Shown: in pieces, positions 43,622-52,820 of the stretch
Position numbering within the stretch: the stretch's first letter is position 1
Layout of the letters: each line of letters opens with the position of its first letter
Assembly: GCA_017511045.1 (NCBI GenBank)
Contig: JAFWLM010000015.1
Coordinates: 1-64,000 of the forward strand
Length of the DNA stretch: 64,000 nucleotides
From: Lachnospiraceae bacterium
Lineage (GTDB): Bacteria > Bacillota > Clostridia > Lachnospirales > Lachnospiraceae
Direction of reading: 5' to 3'
Translations under genes and position numbers: made by a program
The notes under the pieces: generated by a model
Seen by the model: the letters and a program-made list of their open reading frames with translations, nothing else
What the model was told of the DNA's origin: nothing
Databases searched by the model: none

Positions 43622-45427
43622 ATGCATAAAAACGGTTTCCGAAAAACTGCCGCATGCGCAGTCTGTATCATATGTATTATCGCTCTGAGCGGATGCTCTT
43701 TTTTCGGTATCCATATCGGCAAACGTCCGCCGGAACCTTCTGTGATCAATGTGCCGGATGATCCCCAGACTCCTGAGACCCCTGCCCTTCCGGAATATGA
43801 GCATTATGACAGCTCCGCATTCCTTGCAGACTGTGAAGAAATGCTGCGTTTATATGAAGGGGGAAAAACGCAGGAAGCCTTCAGCATGTATTCAAAACTG
43901 GAAGACGAGCTGTTAAAAATGGACGAACTGCAAAGTGTAGCCTATATCAAGTATTCAGAAAATGTAAATGATGAGTATTATTCTGATGAATATGACTACA
44001 TGGATGAGACTGTGGTGAACGCATCAGACGCTTTTTTCACCGTCTGCCATCAAATGATCACCGGAGCCTCTTCTTCGGATTTTATTGACTTTCTGGACGA
44101 TGAAAAATACATCTCGGAGTATCAGGATTACGAGCCGATGGACGCGGAACAGCTTGAGCTGTTTTCAAAAGAAAATGACCTGATTCGGCAGTATTATTCT
44201 CAGGCGGATACTCTGATGGAGACCAGCTGTACGATCGGCGGAAAGGAATATACCTTTGACGACGTACTTGGAGACAATGCATACGAGCTGTATAACCAGG
44301 ATTCCAATCTTTATATGGAAGTCTATGAGACCTGCCTGAAAAAATATAATGCACTGGTAGGCGAAACCTTTCTGGAACTCGTGGATGTCAGAACAAAAAT
44401 CGCTGCCTCCTACGGATATGACAGCTATTCCGATTATGCTGACGAAAAAGTCTATAAACGGGAGTACTCTGTTTCCGACCTTGAAATAATGAAGGAAGCA
44501 GTAAAGGGATGCGGAGGAGATATACAATATTTCACATCTGTTTTTTCTGACGACAGTGATTTTTATTACGCAGACTCCGCTGATCTTGTTTCAAAAGTCG
44601 GAAGTATCCTAAAGGATATTTCTCCTTTGGCATCAGAATCTTTTGATTATTTCTGGAACAACCAGCTCTTTTCCATCGGTGAAGAAAGCGAGCGGATGGA
44701 TGGCGGATATACGATCTATCTTTCAAAAAGCCAAATGCCTTATATTGTTGCAAAAACGGATGGCAGTGCCCAGAATGCAATCACTCTGGCTCACGAATTC
44801 GGACATTTTACGGCTTTTCACACAGTTCCTATGCCTTATCCTCTGCTCGATTCCGGCAGCTTAGACCTGGAAGAAACACACTCTCAGGGACTGCAGATCC
44901 TTTTCACGGAACGGGCAGACTCCCTGTTTAAAAGTGATACTGATAACATCAGATCCTACAATGTGATGCGTTTGCTCTCTGCAGTATTGGATGGCTGTGT
45001 TTTAGATGACTGGCAAAGAGAAGTCTATGCAAATCCGGGCATGACACTGGATGAGATCAATGACCGGTTTAAACGCATTGAGATAGAATATGGTTCGGAT
45101 GATTATACCGGACTCGAGTATCTGTGGTGTGACATCTCACATAATTTCGAAAGTCCGATGTATTATGTAAGCTATGCAGTCAGCGCCTTAGGTGCGCTTC
45201 AGATCTGGGCGGTCAGCCAGAAAAACTTTGACCAGGCTGTCAGTGCATGGGAGAGTCTCATTGAACAGGGACCGTATGCAGAAGATTATTTCAGCGTAAT
45301 GAAGACCGCGGGGCTTAAAACTTTCGATGAACCGCATGCAACTGAAGACATCTTAGAAGATGCGGTCTCCTACCTCTATCTGGCATACCAGGATCAGTCG
45401 TTTTCGTATTTCGGAACTAATTATTAA
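43622..45427 (+). CDS. Lipoprotein metallopeptidase of family M3 (PepF-like)
   Basis: 601 residues: lipoprotein signal with LSGCSFF (Cys near residue 23), a Pro-rich linker, a helical domain, and the M3 zinc motif HEFGHFTAFH (391-400) with the third ligand probably E418 in LEETHSQ. M3 oligoendopeptidases are mostly cytoplasmic; the lipid anchor would place this one on the cell surface, where it could cut peptides for uptake. GAAGGA lies seven to eight bases before the ATG. The GIHIGK motif after the lipobox recalls the lipoprotein at 58. It ends 7 bases from the convergent transporter gene. Confidence 0.88.
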   Translation: MHKNGFRKTAACAVCIICIIALSGCSFFGIHIGKRPPEPSVINVPDDPQTPETPALPEYEHYDSSAFLADCEEMLRLYEGGKTQEAFSMYSKLEDELLKMDELQSVAYIKYSENVNDEYYSDEYDYMDETVVNASDAFFTVCHQMITGASSSDFIDFLDDEKYISEYQDYEPMDAEQLELFSKENDLIRQYYSQADTLMETSCTIGGKEYTFDDVLGDNAYELYNQDSNLYMEVYETCLKKYNALVGETFLELVDVRTKIAASYGYDSYSDYADEKVYKREYSVSDLEIMKEAVKGCGGDIQYFTSVFSDDSDFYYADSADLVSKVGSILKDISPLASESFDYFWNNQLFSIGEESERMDGGYTIYLSKSQMPYIVAKTDGSAQNAITLAHEFGHFTAFHTVPMPYPLLDSGSLDLEETHSQGLQILFTERADSLFKSDTDNIRSYNVMRLLSAVLDGCVLDDWQREVYANPGMTLDEINDRFKRIEIEYGSDDYTGLEYLWCDISHNFESPMYYVSYAVSALGALQIWAVSQKNFDQAVSAWESLIEQGPYAEDYFSVMKTAGLKTFDEPHATEDILEDAVSYLYLAYQDQSFSYFGTNY

Positions 45428-45434
45428 CAGAGCA

Positions 45435-46709
45435 TCAGCTCCAGAAGATCCAGATAAACAGTGCGCCGAAGAAAGCCGCCAGTAAAGTAAACGGCACTCC
45501 GATGCGCATGAAATCCTTCGTGGAGACTTTATATCCTTCTTTTTGAAGAATACCGATTCCTGTGATATTGGCAGATGCTCCCACAGGAGTAATATTGCCT
45601 CCCAAGGTAGCACCGATCAGAAGTCCGAAGTATAAAAGATAGGGATCAGCGCCAAGGGTATGCGCAATGCCCTGAACAACAGGAAGCATCGTCGCCACAT
45701 AAGGAATATTATCGATAAATGCGCTGAACACAACAGAAATAGCTACGATCAGGACGAACATCAACAGCGTGGAGCTTCCGCCGATCTTTACGAAAAGCTC
45801 TGCGATCTTAGCGATCACTCCCGCTTCTGTAACACCCTCAATTACAATAAACAGACCTGCCAGAAGGATCAGGGTCTTATAATCGACTGTTTTCAGCGCC
45901 TCCGCGGCAGGGCGGAAGGATCTGTTTTTTATGATCTCATAAACCAGTCCGATAATTGCAAGACCACAGCAGATATATCCATTGGTGAGCGCCGGTTTAT
46001 TCGGGAACTGGGATGCCGCAATCAAAAGAACAATGACGGCGAGCATCAAAAATGTCGGCATCAGATTCTTCACCTTCACCGTTTCCTGCGTTTCCACCTT
46101 TCCGGTCTCTTTCCGGAAGAGGAACAGCAGCACAGGGATCGTGACCAGTGCTCCGATCTCGGTTGCAAAGAAGATGCTCGGACGGCCATGGAACCAGAAG
46201 AAGTCATTAAAGCTCATTCCCGCATATCCGCCAAGAAGGATCGAAGTCGTGTCACCTACCAGAGTTGCCGCGCCTTGAAGATTACTGGATACCGCAATCG
46301 AAATAATGACAGGAACCGGATTGACCTTCAGTTTTTTTGCAACAGCAAGACCAACGGGGGCAACCATTAAAACCGTAGCCACATTATCCACAAATGCAGA
46401 AATAATGCCGGAAAACAGGCTCAGCATTACAATGGCCCATTTCACATTCGGCACGATTTTTAAAAGCTTTTCCGACATCAGGATCGGCATTTTGCTTTCG
46501 ATGAAAAATGCGACGATCACCATGGTGCCTGCGAGCATCATGATAACATTCCAGTTTATGGCCGGAAGAACGTTTTTAAGCGGCAGTATTCCGATGATTA
46601 CGAATACTGCCGCTGCTACGATTACCGTGATCCATCTGTGATTGGAAAAGATGAGCAGCAATATATACATTGCCACAAAAAGTATGATTGCAAGAAGCAA
46701 ATGACTCAT
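45435..46709 (-). CDS. ArsB/NhaD-type ion transporter
   Basis: 424 residues with eleven or so hydrophobic segments. Family marks are LSLFSGIISAFVDNVATVLMVAPV and SAFIDNIPYVATMLPVV, the pair of conserved FVDN/FIDN turns of the ion-transporter superfamily, and GATLGGNITPVGASANITGIG. Members move arsenite, Na+ or dicarboxylates; the exact ion is not readable. It lies 17 bases downstream of the membrane protein gene on the same strand. Confidence 0.88.
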   Translation of the reverse strand: MSHLLLAIILFVAMYILLLIFSNHRWITVIVAAAVFVIIGILPLKNVLPAINWNVIMMLAGTMVIVAFFIESKMPILMSEKLLKIVPNVKWAIVMLSLFSGIISAFVDNVATVLMVAPVGLAVAKKLKVNPVPVIISIAVSSNLQGAATLVGDTTSILLGGYAGMSFNDFFWFHGRPSIFFATEIGALVTIPVLLFLFRKETGKVETQETVKVKNLMPTFLMLAVIVLLIAASQFPNKPALTNGYICCGLAIIGLVYEIIKNRSFRPAAEALKTVDYKTLILLAGLFIVIEGVTEAGVIAKIAELFVKIGGSSTLLMFVLIVAISVVFSAFIDNIPYVATMLPVVQGIAHTLGADPYLLYFGLLIGATLGGNITPVGASANITGIGILQKEGYKVSTKDFMRIGVPFTLLAAFFGALFIWIFWS

Positions 46710-46726
46710 AAAAAACCGATTCCCTG

Positions 46727-47716
46727 TTATTCTTCTGTAGTTACTTTGATTTCTTCAGCTGCCTCTGCCACAGTCTCTTTTACCTCTTCAACTGTTTCAG
46801 CTGTCGTTTCTTTTACTTCTTCAACTGCTTCTGCTGCAGCTTCTTTTACTTCTTCTGCAGGGGCAGCAACCGGCGCCTCTGCCGGCTGTACAGGTGCATC
46901 ATTCTGTGCCCCGCCGCATACTGAGCAGAATGCTGCTTCCATCGGAAGCTGGTTTCCGCAATGCTTGCAATACTTCACAGGGGCACTTGCAGGAGTTTGC
47001 TCAGCAGCAAATGGCACAGGGCTTTCCGGTGCGATATAGACCGGTTCGTTTGCTCTTCTCTCCGCCTCATCATAGAGCGACCCGATGAAGTACATTTTTG
47101 ACATATAGAAATACGGGAAGGTATAGATTGCAAGCGGGAAGAAAATACCGGTCAGGATGAACCATCCGATAAAGGAAAGGCAGAAGCCAAAGTATCTTCC
47201 GGTGTTTCCGCTCATGATCCGTTTGCTCTTCTTAACAGCTTCCCAGCCTTTTGCCTCCGGTTCACGCATCAGGATATATTCCACTGCTGCAAGGAAAAGA
47301 GCAAAGATAATAAATGCGGCAATACAGGCAATCACTAAAAGAATGATCAGGATAATGCCCAGGACCGGGATCAGCGCCGTGATCGCAACAAAGGAAACGA
47401 GCAGAATATATGCTACAAAGCCAATGCCTGCAAAGAAAGCAGCTTTGATCAGTGTACCTAAAACGATCTCTCCGAAATTGGTTTTAAAACCCCAGAAGAT
47501 GTCCTTCCAGTTCATTTTTTCACCCTGAACTGCCTGATAATAAACGTAATAAACACCGACAAAAAGTGGGCCTTCCACGATCAGACCGCCCAAGCCGAAT
47601 ACGGCGACCGTTGCGGCAACGATGCCGGCGTATGCAAGAAGAAGCACAAGGAGCGACGGACCCCATTGCTCTCTGAACTTTTTTCCACCTTCAATACGTG
47701 CCTGTTTAATACTCAT
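46727..47716 (-). CDS. DUF975-like membrane protein with zinc ribbon and repeat tail
   Basis: 329 residues. The N-terminal 220 have about five membrane segments and start with SIKQARIEGGKKF, like DUF975 proteins. After these comes a zinc ribbon (YCKHCGNQLPMEAAFCSVCG) and then an Ala/Glu/Val/Lys tail built of about three 11-residue units of the type AExVEEVKETT, which should form a long amphipathic helix in the cytoplasm. The ATG 47716 has GGAGG nine bases upstream. It is read into the ion-transporter gene 17 bases on. Function unknown. Confidence 0.8.
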   Translation of the reverse strand: MSIKQARIEGGKKFREQWGPSLLVLLLAYAGIVAATVAVFGLGGLIVEGPLFVGVYYVYYQAVQGEKMNWKDIFWGFKTNFGEIVLGTLIKAAFFAGIGFVAYILLVSFVAITALIPVLGIILIILLVIACIAAFIIFALFLAAVEYILMREPEAKGWEAVKKSKRIMSGNTGRYFGFCLSFIGWFILTGIFFPLAIYTFPYFYMSKMYFIGSLYDEAERRANEPVYIAPESPVPFAAEQTPASAPVKYCKHCGNQLPMEAAFCSVCGGAQNDAPVQPAEAPVAAPAEEVKEAAAEAVEEVKETTAETVEEVKETVAEAAEEIKVTTEE

Positions 47717-47743
47717 AACCAAAAACCTCCGTTTATAAACAAC

Positions 47744-48382
47744 TCACCATTTTTTAATAATGGCACAAATCCAGACGATCTCTTCGTCCTCTCTTTGTTC
47801 TTTAAATTCTTTTGCCTGTACGATCTTCATTCCGCCGACAGTGTTGACCAGATTGAACAGTTCTCCTTCTGTCAGATCTGTATAATACCGTCCGTTACGC
47901 ATTCCTTCGAACGCTCCCTTGCGGAATGAAACATAAAGGATCCCGTCCTTCGTCAGGGCTTTTCTCAGTTTTGCAAACATCCTCGTCAGATCTTTCTTTT
48001 TCAGATGAAGAAGTGACGCAGATGCCCAGATGCCACTGTAGATCTCACGGTCATTCAGTTCCAGAAAATCCATCTGACGGACATTGAGGCCGGTATAGCT
48101 TTCCGCTTTTTTGCACATCGCTTCCGACCCGTCGATTGCCGTGACAAGAAAACCTTTATCCATGAAATATTTGGTATCTCTTCCGGAACCGCAGCCAAAA
48201 TCTAATAGCCTGACTCCCGAAGGAAGATATTTCAGGAAAAAGTCATACTGCTCGTTCATATCTGAACTGACCGTGCGGTCATAATATGAATCTGCATTCT
48301 CATTATAGTAAGCCAATGTTTCGTTTACCGGCTCTTCGTCGTTCATCGGGACGATCTCTTCCATTTCTTTCCACGTGCTCAT
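47744..48382 (-). CDS. Class I SAM-dependent methyltransferase
   Basis: 212 residues with motif I LLDFGCGSGRDTKYF near residue 60, the acidic end of strand two in VTAIDGSEAM, and the SASLLHL loop. It is closest to small tellurite-resistance/ubiquinone-type methyltransferases, which does not settle the substrate. The start has AAGGAC six bases upstream. It precedes the membrane protein by 27 bases on the same strand. Confidence 0.88.
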   Translation of the reverse strand: MSTWKEMEEIVPMNDEEPVNETLAYYNENADSYYDRTVSSDMNEQYDFFLKYLPSGVRLLDFGCGSGRDTKYFMDKGFLVTAIDGSEAMCKKAESYTGLNVRQMDFLELNDREIYSGIWASASLLHLKKKDLTRMFAKLRKALTKDGILYVSFRKGAFEGMRNGRYYTDLTEGELFNLVNTVGGMKIVQAKEFKEQREDEEIVWICAIIKKW

Positions 48383-48476
48383 AAGCGGGTCCTTTTTCTA
48401 TTCAATCAAGCCTTACATTTTCATTCGTTATTATTATAAAACACACATGAACGAAATACAAATTTCACGCCGTTGC

Positions 48477-49649
48477 TTAGATCCTTGCAACTCCCGTATC
48501 CCTTGCCGCCTTTGCAACTGCCTCCGCAACTGCTTTTCCGACTCTCGGATCAAAGGCTTTTGGAATGATATAGTCTTCATTTAATTCCTCATCACTGATC
48601 AGTTCAGCAAGCGCATGGGATGCGGCGATCTTCATTTCCTCATTGATCTGACTTGCGCGGACATCAAACGCTCCGCGGAAGATTCCCGGGAACGCAAGCA
48701 CATTATTGATCTGGTTTGGATAGTCACTGCGGCCGGTACTTACGACCTTTGCTCCGCCTGCTTTCGCTGCATCCGGGAAGATCTCAGGGATCGGATTTGC
48801 ACAGGCAAAGACGATCGCATCCTTCGCCATAGTAGAGACCATCTCTTTTGTCAGCATGCCAGGAGCGGAAACTCCGATAAAAATATCCGCACCTTTTACA
48901 ACATCTGCCAGAGTTCCCGCAAGTTTCTGCGGGTTCGTGATCTTCGCGATCTGTGCCTTCGCAGCGTTTAACCCTTCTCTTCCATCGTAGATGGCACCCT
49001 TGCGGTCACACATCGTAATATCTTTGATGCCATAGTTTAAAAGAAGTTTCGTGATCGCTGTTGCCGCTGCTCCTGCTCCACTGACGGCAATTCTGACATC
49101 GTCTTTCTTCTTTCCGACAACTTTCAGCGCATTGATGATGCCGGCAAGAGTAATGACAGCCGTTCCATGCTGATCATCGTGGAAGATTGGAATATCACAT
49201 TTCTCTTTTAACTTTTCTTCGATCTCAAAACATCTCGGCGCTGCGATATCTTCCAGATTGATCCCTCCGAAACTTCCTGAGATCAGATAAACTGCATTTA
49301 CAAATTCATCAACATCCTGCGTTTTAACGCAAAGAGGGAAAGCGTCTACTCCTCCGAATTCTTTAAAGAGGACACACTTTCCTTCCATGACAGGCATTCC
49401 TGCCTCCGGGCCGATATCACCCAGTCCCAAAACAGCACTACCGTCTGTGATCACTGCGCACATATTCCATCTGCGGGTGAGTTCATAAGATTTTTCCACA
49501 TCTTTCTGGATCACCATACAGGGCTCAGCAACTCCCGGGGTATACGCCAGAGAAAGATCTTTTGCATCGTTCACCGGAACCGTGGAGATAACTTCGATCT
49601 TACCCTTCTTCTCGTAATGTAATGCCAGGCTTTCTTCTGCAATTGTCAT
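48477..49649 (-). CDS. NAD(P)-dependent malic enzyme
   Basis: 390 residues, the short bacterial form. Marks are SLAYTPGVAEPCMVIQ, the ITDGSAVLGLGDIGPEAGMPVMEGK active-site segment, IPIFHDDQHGTAVITLAGIINAL and the NAD motif SGAGAAATAITKLL. It turns malate into pyruvate and CO2. AAGGAG lies nine bases before the ATG. Confidence 0.95.
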   Translation of the reverse strand: MTIAEESLALHYEKKGKIEVISTVPVNDAKDLSLAYTPGVAEPCMVIQKDVEKSYELTRRWNMCAVITDGSAVLGLGDIGPEAGMPVMEGKCVLFKEFGGVDAFPLCVKTQDVDEFVNAVYLISGSFGGINLEDIAAPRCFEIEEKLKEKCDIPIFHDDQHGTAVITLAGIINALKVVGKKKDDVRIAVSGAGAAATAITKLLLNYGIKDITMCDRKGAIYDGREGLNAAKAQIAKITNPQKLAGTLADVVKGADIFIGVSAPGMLTKEMVSTMAKDAIVFACANPIPEIFPDAAKAGGAKVVSTGRSDYPNQINNVLAFPGIFRGAFDVRASQINEEMKIAASHALAELISDEELNEDYIIPKAFDPRVGKAVAEAVAKAARDTGVARI

Positions 49650-49709
49650 GTTGTTCTTCTCCTTGTTATTTTATTGTCTGTTCCGGCCGGGAGAACGCCC
49701 TTCTGCATT

Positions 49710-49880
49710 TCAGCAGCTTTGAACAACTTCCATTGTTCTTCCTGTTTGAGGAGTACTTTCATACATTTCAGCAACCTCTGCGGAATTGTACATGATCTCC
49801 GCAAGTGTTCTGTCCCAAAACTCATATTCCCCAGCACGCGGTCCTTCATCAAATATTCTTACGATATATATTTTTTTCAT
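49710..49880 (-). CDS. Small protein of 56 residues, unknown
   Basis: Starts MKKIYIVRIFDEGPRAG with GAGGTG four bases before the ATG. It has balanced charge (EYEFWDRTLAEIMYNSAEVAEMYES) and codon use like its neighbours, so it is probably a real gene. It lies between the HEPN-CBS gene and malic enzyme on the same strand. I do not recognise it. Confidence 0.5.
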   Translation of the reverse strand: MKKIYIVRIFDEGPRAGEYEFWDRTLAEIMYNSAEVAEMYESTPQTGRTMEVVQSC

Positions 49881-49944
49881 ACTGCACCTCGATTTCATGT
49901 TTGTTTTCGGCTGCAGTATAACAATACACCTCTATATGTCCAAT

Positions 49945-49980
49945 AAATATCCCAGTATTAAAAAATATCCCAGTATTAAA
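49945..49980. repeat. Perfect 18-base tandem duplication
   Basis: AAATATCCCAGTATTAAA occurs at 49945-49962 and again at 49963-49980. The second copy contains the stop codon of the HEPN-CBS gene, so the gene end lies in the duplicated unit. Confidence 0.9.
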
Positions 49981-50671
49981 AAGCTGCCGCAACATCCCAC
50001 GCAGTAATAATACCTAAAAGCGCCTCTGAATCTTTTCCGTGTTCCGTTACAAAGATCATGCCGATCTTTTGATCATTCTGAGCAGCTTCGTCAAACAGAT
50101 CACTCAGTTCATCGATCGGCGTCTTTCTGTCTGTAAATAGAAATTTTACCACACTGCTGCTGTCAAAAGACAGCACATCTTCGATTTCGTAAAACATCGT
50201 TCCTTCATCGACCGATCGGTTTTGGGAAACCGTATACTGGATGAAAGCTCTTTCGCTGAATACACCGCACACACGTCCCTCACTTAAAACCGGGATATAT
50301 GCAATGGCTTTCTCGTTCATCTTCCTTAACGCCGGGATCACAAAATCACCCTTGTTGCAGGAGATGACGTCATCCAGTTTTACCATGATGCTTTCCGCAA
50401 CCGCGGGACGTTCCACTTTTTCGATCACTTTCTTTATAAGCTCGATCATCCCTTCGGAAGGTTCTACTACATAATCGTCACTGATCCTTGGTCTGTGGGC
50501 CAGCAGATTTCTCACATCACGGATGTAATCGAGTTCCTCCCGGATATGACGAAACTCCGAGCGTTTTCCAAGCTTCGCCACGGAGCCTCCCTCTTTACGA
50601 TTGCCATAGTTATTTGCTACGATCGCTTCAAGCTTTTTATACAGTTCCAAAAACTCATCTGCTCTTGTCAT
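49976..50671 (-). CDS. HEPN-like domain fused to a CBS pair
   Basis: 231 residues. The first 85 or so are helical and hold RNLLAH (R54-H59), the R-x4-H motif of HEPN domains, many of which are RNases. Residues of about 90-231 look like two CBS repeats (SIMVKLDDVISCNKGD and IPVLSEGRVCGVFSER; then DVLSFDSSSVVKF and LLGIITAWDVAA), which commonly bind AMP, ATP or SAM. It begins 6 bases after the argD stop with no clear ribosome site, so it is probably read with the arginine operon. Whether it cuts RNA is not known; the fold call is from motif and pattern only. Confidence 0.7.
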   Translation of the reverse strand: MTRADEFLELYKKLEAIVANNYGNRKEGGSVAKLGKRSEFRHIREELDYIRDVRNLLAHRPRISDDYVVEPSEGMIELIKKVIEKVERPAVAESIMVKLDDVISCNKGDFVIPALRKMNEKAIAYIPVLSEGRVCGVFSERAFIQYTVSQNRSVDEGTMFYEIEDVLSFDSSSVVKFLFTDRKTPIDELSDLFDEAAQNDQKIGMIFVTEHGKDSEALLGIITAWDVAAAF

Positions 50672-50677
50672 CTTTGT

Positions 50678-51838
50678 TTATGCCGCCGCTTCTTTAATTA
50701 TTTCGACTGCTTTTTCCAGCAGTTCCATCGGAATGTTAAGGGCAGGAAGGAGACGGACCTTGTCTTTCGCCGTCAGACAAAGCACACCCTTTTCCATGCA
50801 AGCTGCAACAACTTCTCCCGCAGGTTTTTCCGTTTTGATGCCGATCATCAAACCGAGGCCTGTCACACTTTCAATTCCCTTCGCGCCTTCCAGAGCTTTA
50901 AAGATATAATCACTCTTTTCCTGTACTTCTTTTAACAGTTGATCATCGATCCTGTTCAATATACTGATCGCTGCTGCAGCGCAGACAGGGTTTCCTCCAA
51001 AGGTGCTTCCATGATCTCCGAAGCCCAGGACATTTTCCACTTTTTCGCTCATCATTGTTGCGCCCATCGGAAGACCTCCTGCAAGTCCTTTTGCCGTGGA
51101 GACCACATCCGGCTTGAGCCCAAGCTTCTGGTAAGCATAAAGCGTTCCGCATCTTCCGTTTCCGGTCTGGACCTCATCAACAATGAGGATGATATCCTGC
51201 TCTTTCACGAAAGAGGATAATTCTTTAACATACTCCATATCCAGCGGGATCACGCCGCCCTCTCCCTGTACACATTCTATCATGATTCCGGCGATCTTTG
51301 TTGTTTCCGCCAGTTTTTTCAGCTGCCCGATGTCTCCTGCATCAACAGATACAAAGCCAGGTGTGAGTGGCTGAAAGAGCTCATGAAAATGATCCTGGCC
51401 CGTTGCCGCAAGTGTTGTCAGCGTTCTTCCGTGGAAGCTGTTCTTCAGGGTCACGATCGTATAGCAGTCTGCCCCTTTCTTTTCTGCTGAGTATTTCCTG
51501 GCAACTTTGATCGCACACTCATTTGCTTCTGCACCGGAGTTGGAAAAGAAGACTTTTTTCATCCCCGTTCGCTCGCAGAGTATTTGAGCCAGTTTTGCAC
51601 ATGGCTCCGTATAGTACAGATTGGACATGTGCTGCACTTTCCCGATCTGTTCCGTCACGGCTTTCTGCCATTCATCATCCGCGATCCCAAAACTGGTGAC
51701 CGCAATTCCGGAACCTAAATCGATATATTCTTTTCCCGCGCTGTCTTTTACAACAGAGCCTTTTCCGGAGACGATCTCCAGCGGAAAACGTTTATAGGTA
51801 CCTGCAACATATTTCTGATCAATTTCTATAATATTCAT
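50678..51838 (-). CDS. argD: Acetylornithine aminotransferase
   Basis: 386 residues of PLP class III: FSNSGAEANECAIKVAR, KNSFHGRTLTTLAATGQ, LIVDEVQTGNGRCG and the PLP lysine in STAKGLAGGLPMGA. It makes N-acetylornithine. I start at ATG 51838 with AGGGTG six bases upstream; a GTG nine bases earlier overlaps that site. It lies 26 bases after argB. Confidence 0.94.
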   Translation of the reverse strand: MNIIEIDQKYVAGTYKRFPLEIVSGKGSVVKDSAGKEYIDLGSGIAVTSFGIADDEWQKAVTEQIGKVQHMSNLYYTEPCAKLAQILCERTGMKKVFFSNSGAEANECAIKVARKYSAEKKGADCYTIVTLKNSFHGRTLTTLAATGQDHFHELFQPLTPGFVSVDAGDIGQLKKLAETTKIAGIMIECVQGEGGVIPLDMEYVKELSSFVKEQDIILIVDEVQTGNGRCGTLYAYQKLGLKPDVVSTAKGLAGGLPMGATMMSEKVENVLGFGDHGSTFGGNPVCAAAAISILNRIDDQLLKEVQEKSDYIFKALEGAKGIESVTGLGLMIGIKTEKPAGEVVAACMEKGVLCLTAKDKVRLLPALNIPMELLEKAVEIIKEAAA

Positions 51839-51864
51839 AGTTATCACCCTACTTCTTTTCTCTT

Positions 51865-52731
51865 TCAGTCATTTTTCCGGATCCTGGTTCCGGCACCTTC
51901 GTTTGTCAGAAGCTCCATCAAGATCGCATGTGGAACGCGTCCGTCTAAAATAACGACACCCTGAACGCCCATCTCGGTTGCATTGATACAGCAGTCTACT
52001 TTCGGGATCATACCTCCGGAGACGATCCCGGAATCATACAGCCCTTTTGCTTCATCCACAGTGAGCTCCCGGATCAGCGAATCCGGATCATTCTGGTCTT
52101 CTAAGATGCCGGAAATATTTGTCATCATGATCAGACGTTCCGCATTCAGTGCACCTGCGAGGTAAGCTGCTGCCGTATCACCGTTAATGTTATAACTGTT
52201 TCCTTCATCATCGCATCCGACCGTTGAAATGACCGGGATATAATTATTCTTCAAAAGACCCTCGACCGGATCAATATTGATTCCCGTAATATCGCCTACA
52301 AAGCCCAGTCTCTCATCCTTCTTTTCCGCTTCGATCAGATGACCGTCAACACCGGAAAGGCCGATGGCTCTGCCGCCTTTGACCGCTAAGAGATTTACCA
52401 GATTTTTATTCATCTTTCCGGAAAGGACCATCTGAACAATGTCCATTGTCTCATCATCGGTCACACGCAGGCCTTCGACAAATTCGGATTCTTTTCCGAA
52501 CTTATCCATCATACTGCTGATCTCCGGTCCGCCCCCATGCACAAGAACGACTTTCACGCCGATTGCCCAGAGAAGAACGATATCTTCCATGACCTGCTCG
52601 CGCATATGCTCATCAACTGCGGCATTTCCGCCGTATTTGATCACAACTACTTTTCCTACATACTGCTGAATATACGGGAGGGCCTGTAAAAGCACTTCTG
52701 CCCTGTCCATATTGGATAAAAATCTTGTCAT
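51865..52731 (-). CDS. argB: Acetylglutamate kinase
   Basis: 288 residues of the amino-acid kinase family: VVVIKYGGNAAVD, LVHGGGPEISSMM, VEGLRVTD and the C-terminal SGGMIPKVDCCINA. It makes N-acetylglutamyl phosphate. AAGGA lies eight bases before the ATG. Extended N-terminal helix (MTRFLSNMDRAEVL), as seen in arginine-inhibited hexameric forms, suggests feedback control. Confidence 0.95.
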   Translation of the reverse strand: MTRFLSNMDRAEVLLQALPYIQQYVGKVVVIKYGGNAAVDEHMREQVMEDIVLLWAIGVKVVLVHGGGPEISSMMDKFGKESEFVEGLRVTDDETMDIVQMVLSGKMNKNLVNLLAVKGGRAIGLSGVDGHLIEAEKKDERLGFVGDITGINIDPVEGLLKNNYIPVISTVGCDDEGNSYNINGDTAAAYLAGALNAERLIMMTNISGILEDQNDPDSLIRELTVDEAKGLYDSGIVSGGMIPKVDCCINATEMGVQGVVILDGRVPHAILMELLTNEGAGTRIRKND

Positions 52732-52820
52732 CTCTAAATTCCTTTTTATTATTATTTTGACAGTTGATCAAGTCTGTACAACTGCTTAAGTTTCCTTTGT
52801 CTGCCTGTGAATGTTCTGCG

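Noticed and set aside
45660..46370. A 236-codon plus-strand frame opposite the ArsB/NhaD-type gene
   Set aside because: It is highly charged and Arg/His/Gln-rich, as expected from the antisense of a membrane protein, and lacks a ribosome site.
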